DNA from: Methanosphaera sp. SHI613
GTDB taxonomy: Archaea > Methanobacteriota > Methanobacteria > Methanobacteriales > Methanobacteriaceae
DNA: 5,318 nucleotides
Direction: 5' to 3'
Assembly: GCA_003266145.1 (NCBI GenBank)
Contig: MVJJ01000151.1
Span: 1-5,318, forward strand
Position 1 is the first letter of the stretch; the number at the start of each line of letters is the position of its first letter. This document shows, piece after piece, positions 1 through 5,318 of this stretch. The position numbers and the translations under genes were made by a program. The notes under the pieces were generated by a model. It did no database searches and had not been told where the DNA came from. It was given only the letters and a program-made list of their open reading frames with translations.

Positions 1-3000
1 ACCAGAGTATACTGCCTGTATGGTTGTGCCTTCTTGTGTCCAGTTTTCTGGTATTTCATAGTTTTCTATGGTTGCTACACCGTTTACCACTTTAGCATAG
101 ATTACTTTGCCGTTTTCATCTTTTAGTGTTTTACCGTTTACTTTGAATGATATTTTACCCTTGGATATGTTTTGTGCTACTTCTTTTGAACTTTCAGTTC
201 CATAGTATATGCTTGCTATTATATTGGCAGTTTGTCCCGGAGTAAATTCCGTAGTATCTACCACAAGGGAATATTCTTTAACTATTTTAGGCAAGTTATT
301 TTCTATAATATTATCTGTGCCCTTGTAGTCGAATACTGATTCATCACCTTTTAGTTCTGGTGAGATCAGATAGTTTTCAGTTACAGTGTTACCTGTACCT
401 ACATTTATTTCTACAGTATTAGTGTAGTTTTCCACATTTACAGTATTGTCATAGCTTACTGTATTGTTGGAGTGATCTATGAATATTGCCCTACCCGTTG
501 TAGTGTTAATTGTGTTGTTGATAATGTTTATTCCCACACTCGTAAATCTGGTGTATACACCAACTGTTCTTGATGTTAGATAATCTACAGTACTTTCAGT
601 ACCATTGTTTGTACCGTTTGCTACGATTGTATTACCTGATATTGTTACATTTTCTCCTATTGCACCTATACCCATCGGTACACGGCTTGTAAGGGTTATA
701 TTGTTATCTGATATGTTAAGGTTATTTCCCCCATAGATTTCCACACCATAGGATTGACCTGCATCACAGATGATTGTATTGTTGATGTATGATACGTTTT
801 CAATTGAGTATTCATTTGGTACATATTTGTATCCCTTGTATGAGTAGTCAAGTATTAATGCTCCATATGCTACATGAGGGTTTTGATTACCATTTTCACC
901 ATAACCTGCTGTGACGTTTATTATATTGTTTGCTATATAAACATCCCTGATGTTTTGACTTTCAACATTTATACCATCTGCATAATATCCCGTTGATTTG
1001 GAATTAATTGTATTGTTTTCAATAGTTAGATTAGATCCTCTTGCAACTATTCCGTAGACGCATTGGCTTCCACTAATATTAATGATATTATTTGCAAATA
1101 CGGTGTTTCTTAGTAAATATGCTCCCCATATTGTACTGTATTCTTTTGTATCATCATATACGGCGGTTTCGTTGAAATTAATATTACAATTTGTAACAGT
1201 TACATTAGAATTATTGTAATTCATTGCATCCATATAAAATGGTATGGTATATGGTTTATTGGCTTTGTCCCAGTCTATTATATATGATTCAGTTTTCATA
1301 TTTATTGTAACATTATTAACCAGTATAGGAATTGCATTATCCTTATTGGTATATGTCCTAATTTGAATTGGTGTTATAAATCTTAGATTATCTGGAAGTG
1401 TAGATTCTGGATCGATATCTAAATTTTTATAGGAATTAATTGTGATATTTTCAATTAACACTCCTGCTTTTACATAAGTATTTGATGGTGTAATATATAA
1501 TGCATTAGTTTGTGAACTGTTTTCAAAGTTATATGTGAAATTAGCTATTACTATCCTATTAAATTGTGTTGGAACAGTAATATATTTGTCATTTAATGTA
1601 AGATTATTTACACCAATAACTGTTAAATTACTTTTTCTTGTATTGGCATTTTGTGGAAAACTTATCCTTGTTATATTTGATGGAACATAATCTAGATAAA
1701 TTGTGTAATTTCCAATTTGATCAACTGGAAATGTAGCTATTCTTTCATCATTAAGTTCAGTAATCATGAAAATATCATAAAAGTTCTCTTTAGTAACATT
1801 ATATACGAAAGTGTTATCATCGTCACCTTTTAATATTTTGGTATTAGCTGGTAATGATTCAACATCTTCATCACCACAATAATCACAGTCTTCACAACTT
1901 ACAGGTACAATATTTCCAGTAGTATCCAAATATGTTGTAATAATATTACACTCACATACACTTGTGTTTGTTGCAGAAGCTCCAACATTTAATGTTCCGA
2001 TGGTATTAGAACAGAAATAATTGTTTTTTGCAGTTACACTAACGCTGGTTGCCGTATTACCTATAAATGTACAGTTTTCTACGAGTGTAACTGCATTTAA
2101 TGTATTGTATGTGATTGTACTGTTGTTTGTTGCCTTGAATGATGCACCATTGGTCAATACATTGCCTGTATATGTGTTTCCTTTATATCTTTCGCTATTG
2201 TCACCAATTTCTGGTGTAGCAGGATCAGTATATGCCCATTGGGTGGTTATTCCTTGGCTTGCAATACTAACCGTGTTGTAGAGTATGTTGTTATCATGAC
2301 CGGTTAATGCAATACCATAGCATATAGCTGGAATATTAGGAGTACCAGTTAATATGTTATTACTAATTGTATTGTATGAGTTAAGTTCAATATCAGTTAA
2401 GCTAACACCTTCAATATTGTATGTTGTAAGATATAACAGATTACCCACATTACCCGTAGCTGTTATGTTGTTATTATTTATAGTACAGTGATTTGCAGAA
2501 GCTAAAACTAATGTGCTGCTTCCACCATTGTTTGTTGTACTGAAACGTGAATTTTCAACTGTTATGTAACTGGAATCTGCTCTTATTGAGAAAGCACCAA
2601 TTCCCTGACCAATGTTTTGGTTGGATACAATCTGATCAATATTATCAAATACAATTTCAGTAGTATTTCTTACAATTACCTGTGTATTGTAGAAGTTAAG
2701 ATTAGTTACAGTTGAATGTGCTGCTCCATTATCAAAGATAAATGAAGAGCCAGTTTCATTTCCAAAGTAACTACCAGATACTGTATTTAATGTTATTGTT
2801 TTATCATTACCGATAATGTTGACTTCTTTATTTATGATATATGTTTTACCAGTTCTACTGATATCCGTGTTAAATGTGATATCATCTCCATTGGAAACGG
2901 AAGTTGATAATTCATAGATATTGTTTGAATCAGGACTGATAAACAAGGCATTAAAATCAGCATCATCATCAATCGGATGGTTTGTTCGTGTTTGTTGTTT

Positions 3001-3210
3001 TATATTTTTTGTTGGGATTGTCTTTTCTATATTATCACTTGCTTGCACATCACTTATTGTGCTTGTTTCTACTTGTTCTGTCGTGATACTTGGTGTTTCT
3101 ACAACATCACGAGTTGTATCATCAAGTGCATCTGTTGCTGATGCTACAGATATACATGTAAGTAGTACAAGTGTTAATAAGAAAAATCCTTTTAAATATT
3201 TGGATTTCAT
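1..3210 (-). CDS. Large secreted adhesin-like protein (ALP) with beta-helix repeats and Ig-like domain; partial, C-terminus beyond window
   Basis: The frame is open for 1070 codons from ATG at 3210 to the left edge, with no internal stop. The start is supported by AGGAG about 10 bases upstream and by the signal peptide directly after it. Residues 1-25 are a Sec signal peptide: basic KSKYLK, a hydrophobic core, and VASA before the likely cleavage site. Residues 26-85 are a Thr/Asp/Glu-rich linker. Residues about 87-410 and 531-950 are rich in short Asn-containing beta-strand repeats (NNNITATG, NTISNNILTG, ANNIINVTAG, INNTINTTTG), the pattern of right-handed parallel beta-helix (PbH1/NosD-like) proteins. 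Residues 431-530 are non-repetitive and contain a cysteine cluster (C419 to C445). Residues about 980-1070 begin an Ig-like module with FTPGQTANI, ISFKVNGKTLKD and VATIENYEIPENW, as in ALPs of Methanosphaera. N-x-S/T sequons are numerous. Inferred role: cell-surface adhesion or interaction with host or other microbes; ligand unknown. The cell-wall anchor is expected past the window edge. Confidence 0.95.
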   Translation of the reverse strand, partial: MKSKYLKGFFLLTLVLLTCISVASATDALDDTTRDVVETPSITTEQVETSTISDVQASDNIEKTIPTKNIKQQTRTNHPIDDDADFNALFISPDSNNIYELSTSVSNGDDITFNTDISRTGKTYIINKEVNIIGNDKTITLNTVSGSYFGNETGSSFIFDNGAAHSTVTNLNFYNTQVIVRNTTEIVFDNIDQIVSNQNIGQGIGAFSIRADSSYITVENSRFSTTNNGGSSTLVLASANHCTINNNNITATGNVGNLLYLTTYNIEGVSLTDIELNSYNTISNNILTGTPNIPAICYGIALTGHDNNILYNTVSIASQGITTQWAYTDPATPEIGDNSERYKGNTYTGNVLTNGASFKATNNSTITYNTLNAVTLVENCTFIGNTATSVSVTAKNNYFCSNTIGTLNVGASATNTSVCECNIITTYLDTTGNIVPVSCEDCDYCGDEDVESLPANTKILKGDDDNTFVYNVTKENFYDIFMITELNDERIATFPVDQIGNYTIYLDYVPSNITRISFPQNANTRKSNLTVIGVNNLTLNDKYITVPTQFNRIVIANFTYNFENSSQTNALYITPSNTYVKAGVLIENITINSYKNLDIDPESTLPDNLRFITPIQIRTYTNKDNAIPILVNNVTINMKTESYIIDWDKANKPYTIPFYMDAMNYNNSNVTVTNCNINFNETAVYDDTKEYSTIWGAYLLRNTVFANNIINISGSQCVYGIVARGSNLTIENNTINSKSTGYYADGINVESQNIRDVYIANNIINVTAGYGENGNQNPHVAYGALILDYSYKGYKYVPNEYSIENVSYINNTIICDAGQSYGVEIYGGNNLNISDNNITLTSRVPMGIGAIGENVTISGNTIVANGTNNGTESTVDYLTSRTVGVYTRFTSVGINIINNTINTTTGRAIFIDHSNNTVSYDNTVNVENYTNTVEINVGTGNTVTENYLISPELKGDESVFDYKGTDNIIENNLPKIVKEYSLVVDTTEFTPGQTANIIASIYYGTESSKEVAQNISKGKISFKVNGKTLKDENGKVIYAKVVNGVATIENYEIPENWTQEGTTIQAVYSG
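3133..3210 (-). other. Signal peptide of the ALP
   Basis: The first 25 residues have lysines at 2, 4 and 7, a hydrophobic stretch (GFFLLTLVLLTCISV) and a small-residue cleavage motif (ASA, then TD). Cleavage is predicted after Ala25. A cysteine at position 19 lies inside the core and is not followed by a lipobox-like context, so a Sec type I signal is more likely than a lipoprotein signal. Confidence 0.85.
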
Positions 3211-3220
3211 CTTATTTTTT

Positions 3221-3225
3221 CTCCT
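3221..3225 (-). promoter_or_regulatory. Ribosome-binding site of the ALP gene
   Basis: On the minus strand AGGAG lies in an A-rich stretch about 10 bases before the ATG at 3210. It matches the 3' end of archaeal 16S rRNA and fixes the start codon, because no other in-frame start has both this site and a signal peptide after it. Confidence 0.8.
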
Positions 3226-3283
3226 TTTTTTAATGATATATTAATTAATTTGCAGGTCAGTATTTATTATTCGGTGAATTATT

Positions 3284-3297
3284 ATAATACATAAATT
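3284..3297 (-). promoter_or_regulatory. Candidate TATA box (box A) for the ALP gene
   Basis: Read on the minus strand, TTTATGTAT (3295-3287) followed by further TA-rich bases resembles the archaeal YTTTATATA box. It would start transcription around 3260-3265 and give a leader of about 50 bases containing the AGGAG site. The region is so AT-rich that several weaker candidates exist, so this is a best guess. Confidence 0.35.
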
Positions 3298-3459
3298 AAT
3301 CTATTTTTGTAATTCTATTGCAATTCAATTATGATTCATGTTGATTATGATTTAATGAAATATGAATTATGTTATGCTGCGTTTTTGGTGTTTTTTAGAA
3401 ATTTTAAGTGGTGCTGGTTAATTATTCATTAGTATTTTCTTATTATTCTTTTTATAATA

Positions 3460-3473
3460 ATTATTTAAATAAT
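3460..3473. repeat. Perfect 14-base palindrome
   Basis: ATTATTTAAATAAT is its own reverse complement. It contains only A and T, which makes chance occurrence quite possible. It lies just upstream of the transposase remnant and could be near an element end or a binding site; nothing further supports either reading. Confidence 0.4.
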
Positions 3474-3517
3474 AAAATAATGACTTAATTTTTATTTATA
3501 TTTTTTAAGTTTATTAA

Positions 3518-3658
3518 ATGTATCCTTTTTATTTAAAATTTTATAAAGAATTTATTATTAAATCTTTCAAAGGAATTCTTATAATATTTGGGGATTTATT
3601 TATGTCTATTATTTATACAAAAAAGGTTGTGGATGTCCATTTAAAATAATAGTTGAAA
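3518..3658 (+). pseudogene. Probable frameshifted N-terminal remnant of the transposase
   Basis: From ATG 3518 the frame reads MYPFYLKFYKEFIIKSF and on through GDLFMSIIYTKK to about 3622, then meets two stops at 3647-3652. This is the same frame as the core further on. If one A is added to the A6 run at 3619-3624, reading continues as GCGCPFKIIVE in the next frame. Dropping one A from the A4 run at 3656-3659 then joins it to MRHYFCCRATRIHVEL of the core. This gives a coherent extension of about 47 residues. An alternative start is ATG 3602, which has GGGGA about seven bases upstream. The repair is my inference: the pieces are short and AT-rich frames can look open by chance. Confidence 0.4.
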
Positions 3659-4426
3659 ATGAGACATTACTTTTGCTGTAGAGCAACTAGAATACATGTT
3701 GAACTTTGTGAAGGTTTAAATATTCCTTATGTTATTAGTGCTGATAATATTTATAATAGAATCTCAAGATTAAATCCTGTTGCTTTGGAAAATACTGTTA
3801 ACAGTATATTAAATGGTCTTAGAGATGATAATAGACGTGGTCTTCGTACTTTTATTATTGATGGAACTCCTGGTGATTTGAATATTAATTTTAGAAGTAA
3901 AAATATCAGTAAAGAATCTTTAAAAGATAAGGATTATGCTTGGGCTTGGGGAACTGCAATAGGTTATTATATTGGTTATAAAGTTACATTAGTACTTGAT
4001 TATAAGACCAAGATGCCTGTATACTTCATGATACAACGTGGTTCTCCTAGTGATACAAAGATGGTTGCTAGGATATTGCCTGTATTAAGAAGAAAGAAAA
4101 TAATCAGGAGAGGTGATTGTATACTCTTTGATAGGGGTTATTATTCATATCAGAATTATAAACTAGCTATTCAAGAATATAAAGTTATTCCATTAATTTT
4201 AGTTAAGAATAATTTCAATATAAAAAAATTAGAGGATATACTTTCGTTTCCATTAGAAACTTTTGAAAATAAGAAAGAAAATTTGGATAAAGCTAAAAAA
4301 CATTATAAAGCATTGGTTGATGAGTTAATGAAGTATATTACTAAAACTAAGAAACTCAAATATCATCGGGGATTTATTGAAGATTTTTTCAAAGTAATGA
4401 AAGTAGGATTGGGGTTTAAAAATTAA
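3659..4426 (+). CDS. Transposase, DDE type (IS4-like), catalytic core, truncated by frameshift
   Basis: The enzyme would cut and join the ends of its own insertion sequence using an RNase H-fold domain with three acidic residues. Numbered from the TTG codon at 3653 (257 codons), the first Asp is D70 in TFIIDGTPGDLN, the second is D160 in CILFDRGYYSY, and the Glu is E243 in YHRGFIEDFFKVMK. The last stretch fits the IS4-type signature R-x3-E-x6-K (R239, E243, K250) with a nearby Tyr. Between them, DYAWAWGTAIGYYIGYK and RGSPSDTKM are typical transposase blocks. The first start in this frame after the tandem stops is TTG 3653; ATG 3659 is preferred here, though the native start was probably further upstream. 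There is no clear ribosome-binding site. The frame ends early at TAA 4424-4426, just after the catalytic Glu, and the missing C-terminus follows in another frame. The product is probably inactive unless the ribosome shifts frame. Confidence 0.85.
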   Translation: MRHYFCCRATRIHVELCEGLNIPYVISADNIYNRISRLNPVALENTVNSILNGLRDDNRRGLRTFIIDGTPGDLNINFRSKNISKESLKDKDYAWAWGTAIGYYIGYKVTLVLDYKTKMPVYFMIQRGSPSDTKMVARILPVLRRKKIIRRGDCILFDRGYYSYQNYKLAIQEYKVIPLILVKNNFNIKKLEDILSFPLETFENKKENLDKAKKHYKALVDELMKYITKTKKLKYHRGFIEDFFKVMKVGLGFKN

Positions 4427-4566
4427 ACAAATTTACAATGAAATCAATGCACAAATTCACTTCTTTAACTGTGTTATTAGCAGCTTTAATAGTATTTCTA
4501 AGAATAAAAACTAAAAAAGACTTCCAACGATTTGCTGAAGGTACATTACTGAATGTAAACAGATAA
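4420..4566 (+). pseudogene. C-terminal tail of the transposase in the -1 frame
   Basis: Directly after the premature stop, the neighbouring frame reads KLNKFTMKSMHKFTSLTV, then LLAALIVFLRI and KTKKDFQRFAEGTLLNVNR, ending at TAA 4564-4566. This matches the usual end of IS4-like transposases: a Lys/His-rich segment, a hydrophobic helix, then a charged helix with Gln-Arg. Adding one A to the A5 run at 4418-4422 restores a continuous frame through GLGFKK. The tail has no start of its own in a sensible place. Confidence 0.8.
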
Positions 4567-4583
4567 ATATAAATTAAACATTC

Positions 4584-4628
4584 AACATAACATATAACCA
4601 AGTCATTATAATCTGTTATATGTTAGTG
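4584..4628. repeat. Inverted repeat / stem-loop just after the transposase tail
   Basis: TAACATATAAC at 4588-4598 pairs perfectly with GTTATATGTTA at 4615-4625 across a 16-base loop. With one bulged G the stem extends to about 15 pairs (4584-4598 with 4615-4629). A further direct copy of 13 bases, ACATAACATATAA, occurs at 4667-4679 (first copy 4585-4597). It starts about 20 bases after the transposase stop, so it may be part of the element's right end or a transcription-end structure. Confidence 0.5.
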
Positions 4629-4666
4629 TTAAATGAATCATCTAAATCACAAAAATCAAAATTCAT

Positions 4667-4679
4667 ACATAACATATAA
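4667..4679 (+). repeat. Direct repeat copy of the hairpin arm
   Basis: ACATAACATATAA repeats exactly the 13 bases at 4585-4597, 82 bases further on. It is therefore also inverted relative to the arm at 4615-4625. Three related arms within 100 bases suggest a repeated site, possibly for a transposase, though low complexity weakens this. Confidence 0.4.
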
Positions 4680-4756
4680 TAATATAACGATTTAAATGAC
4701 TTCGATTTTTATAATAATTAATAATCATCTGTACTAACAGAAGGGATAATCTAACA

Positions 4757-4796
4757 ATTCTTAATTTACATAAAAGAAGTAATTTCCATTAAGAAT
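4757..4796. repeat. Inverted repeat (9-base arms)
   Basis: ATTCTTAAT at 4757-4765 is the reverse complement of ATTAAGAAT at 4788-4796, with a 22-base loop in which TTAC and GTAA could pair further. A second, wider pair surrounds it: ATATAACGATT at 4682-4692 and AATCGTTATAT at 4800-4810 (11 bases, perfect). Together they would fold 4682-4810 into a nested structure. Confidence 0.4.
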
Positions 4797-4841
4797 AACA
4801 ATCGTTATATGATAGACCCTTAATTTAATTAATTGAAGTCG

Positions 4842-4950
4842 GATTTAAAAAAAAGTTAAAAATTTAATGAAAAAAGAAAATCTTTTTTGTACTCTACACG
4901 TGTTTTTAGAGTATTTTTAGGGAGTTTTTATTTTCTTTTTCGTTTTTTAC
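4842..4950. terminator. Terminator-like region: two hairpins and repeated T-tracts, possibly usable on both strands
   Basis: AAAAAAGA and TCTTTTTT (about 4870-4888) form an A/T hairpin. TACTCTA at 4890-4896 pairs with TAGAGTA at 4907-4913 around a loop containing CACGTG, and is followed by TTTTTAG. On the plus strand, T-tracts of five or more recur down to about 4948. On the minus strand, T-runs continue from the first hairpin to about 4845. Archaeal RNA polymerase stops at oligo-T tracts, so this could end leftward transcripts from the 5181-5190 promoter or rightward read-through from the transposase. Confidence 0.4.
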
Positions 4951-5094
4951 AAGTTATATTATGTTTTTAATAAGGAGTGGTGAGTTGTTTTTTTAGACGT
5001 AAGAATGTTTTTGTTTAATAGGTGATTTAATAACTATTTTTTATTCACTTTTGGGAGTAATAGTTTTATTTTATTCTTTGTCTGTTTTAACTCA

Positions 5095-5160
5095 TGACTA
5101 AGTGTTTTAGATTATTTATAGGATATGTATGAATTTAGGATAACCTAAATATCTTAGTCA
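5095..5160. repeat. 8-base inverted repeat enclosing a smaller palindrome
   Basis: TGACTAAG at 5095-5102 is the exact reverse complement of CTTAGTCA at 5153-5160. Inside it sits the ATTTAGG-ATAA-CCTAAAT palindrome at 5133-5150, only two bases from the right arm. As RNA this would be an outer stem of 8 pairs with an inner 7-pair hairpin. As DNA it may be two stacked protein-binding sites. Confidence 0.5.
5133..5150. promoter_or_regulatory. Operator-like palindrome 1
   Basis: ATTTAGG-ATAA-CCTAAAT has perfect 7-base arms and a 4-base centre. The TTAGG...CCTAA form resembles binding sites of DtxR/MDR1-type metal-dependent repressors, which occur in archaea. The similarity is in general form only; no regulator gene is visible in the window. 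Confidence 0.45.
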
Positions 5161-5180
5161 ATTAAATGTTGTACTCCGTA

Positions 5181-5190
5181 GTATATAAAG
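5181..5190 (-). promoter_or_regulatory. Archaeal TATA box, best read on the minus strand
   Basis: On the minus strand the sequence reads CTTTATATAC, a full match to the methanogen box A consensus YTTTATATA. It is preceded by CCAAAA, which suits an A-rich BRE. Start of transcription would be near 5158-5162, at the outer arm of the 5095-5160 inverted repeat. Read on the plus strand (TATATAAAG) it is also usable, with a start near 5212 towards the right edge, but the bases upstream are a poorer BRE. Confidence 0.45.
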
Positions 5191-5208
5191 GTTTTGGTAT
5201 ACCTAAAA
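5191..5208. promoter_or_regulatory. Operator-like palindrome 2
   Basis: GTTTTGG-TATA-CCTAAAA has the same layout as palindrome 1 (GG-N4-CCTAAA), with mismatches in the left arm. It directly abuts the TATA box. The centres of the two palindromes are 58 bases apart. Binding here would block TBP/TFB or polymerase, a common way of repression in archaea. Confidence 0.4.
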
Positions 5209-5318
5209 ATTTTTTCTTTAATTTAAACATCTAAAAAATGATTATTCACAATATGCTTCATTTATAACATGAACTATTTTTTAATAAAATTTATAATCTA
5301 AAATACGGTAATCATTAT

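Larger units (their letters stand above)
3211..3517. other. Divergent intergenic region between the ALP gene and the transposase
   Basis: No protein frame of note is seen here. Besides the ALP ribosome-binding site and candidate TATA box, it holds a 9-base direct repeat ATTATGATT at 3328-3336 and 3344-3352 (16-base period) and a perfect 14-base palindrome ATTATTTAAATAAT at 3460-3473. A TATA-like TTTATATT at 3495-3502 could serve the transposase remnant on the plus strand, but it lies only 15 bases before the first ATG. In DNA this AT-rich, short repeats of this kind can arise by chance. Confidence 0.5.
3518..4566 (+). mobile_element. Decayed insertion-sequence transposase gene (IS4-like, DDE)
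   Basis: This span collects all readable pieces of one transposase: a probable N-terminal remnant (3518-3658), the open catalytic core (3659-4426) and the C-terminal tail in another frame (4420-4566). Repaired, the product would be about 350 residues, a usual size for IS4-like enzymes. I could not find convincing terminal inverted repeats, so the true ends of the element are unknown and only the gene span is given. The neighbouring ALP frame is intact over 1070 codons, so the decay is specific to this element. Confidence 0.7.
4567..5318. other. Long gene-poor region with hairpins, T-tracts and a promoter-like cluster
   Basis: I see no protein gene here on either strand; the open frames are very short. 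The region holds inverted repeats at 4584-4628, 4682-4810 and 4757-4796, terminator-like hairpins and oligo-T tracts at about 4842-4950, and a palindrome plus TATA cluster at 5095-5208. Positions 5215-5318 show nothing beyond AT-rich sequence. The gene controlled from the right-hand side, if any, lies outside the window or is a non-coding RNA. Confidence 0.6.

Noticed and set aside
481..1000. Repetitive Asn-rich coding sequence as a possible CRISPR array or DNA tandem repeat
   Set aside because: The repetition is at protein level (beta-helix turns of varying length); there are no identical repeats with regular spacers.
2021..2281. Plus-strand open frame of 86 codons with hydrophobic residues
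   Set aside because: It lies antisense within the uninterrupted adhesin frame. The hydrophobic composition follows from the Asn/Thr/Ile codons on the other strand.
2921..3244. Plus-strand open frame of 107 codons that looks membrane-like
   Set aside because: It is antisense to the N-terminus and signal peptide of the adhesin, whose start and ribosome-binding site are well supported.
4416..4601. Minus-strand open frame of 61 codons
   Set aside because: It is antisense to the transposase C-terminal tail, which has a recognisable family pattern; this frame has none.
4961..5018. AAGGAG motif at 4972-4977 with nearby starts (ATG 4961, GTG 4980, TTG 4985)
   Set aside because: The frames are at most 12 codons long and the spacing from AAGGAG to GTG is only two bases, so no gene can be supported.
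4840..5160. The ~300-base leftward interval as SRP RNA or RNase P RNA
   Set aside because: The sequence is far too A/T-rich and lacks the conserved G/C-rich helices and motifs of these RNAs.
5237..5316. AATGATTA at 5237-5244 and TAATCATT at 5309-5316 as an inverted repeat
   Set aside because: The arms are eight A/T-rich bases 64 bases apart; this is expected by chance in such sequence.

Overview
The window looks like part of a gut methanogen genome of the order Methanobacteriales, most likely Methanosphaera, with Methanobrevibacter as the alternative. The basis is a very AT-rich sequence, an Asn/Thr-rich secreted adhesin-like protein (ALP) built of beta-helix repeats followed by an Ig-like module, a purine-rich AGGAG ribosome-binding site, and a degenerate transposase next to it. 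This assignment rests on recognising family style; no search was run.

Positions 1-3210 (minus strand) are one uninterrupted reading frame of 1070 codons, and the gene continues past the left edge. I read all 1070 codons and found no in-frame stop. The product has a clear signal peptide, a Thr/Asp-rich linker, two stretches of parallel beta-helix-type repeats separated by a cysteine cluster and a non-repetitive segment, and the start of an Ig-like (Big-type) repeat. It is a large cell-surface protein. The plus-strand open frames inside it are antisense shadows.

Positions 3211-3517 are a very AT-rich intergenic region with the ALP ribosome-binding site and a probable ALP promoter. Positions 3518-4566 (plus strand) hold a DDE transposase of IS4-like type in decayed form. 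The catalytic core is open and all three acidic residues are in place. A one-base loss in an A-run cuts off the last ~50 residues, which are still readable in the next frame. There is also a probable N-terminal remnant with two compensating shifts, again in A-runs.

Positions 4567-5318 contain no convincing protein gene. They hold hairpin-forming inverted repeats just after the transposase, oligo-T tracts and hairpins typical of archaeal terminators (about 4842-4950), and a compact regulatory cluster at 5095-5208. That cluster has two similar palindromes of the form TTWGG-N4-CCTAAA, a textbook archaeal TATA box between them, and an 8+8 base inverted repeat enclosing one palindrome. It could be a metal-repressor-like control region, or the start of a small structured RNA transcribed leftward. 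It is the least explained part of the window.
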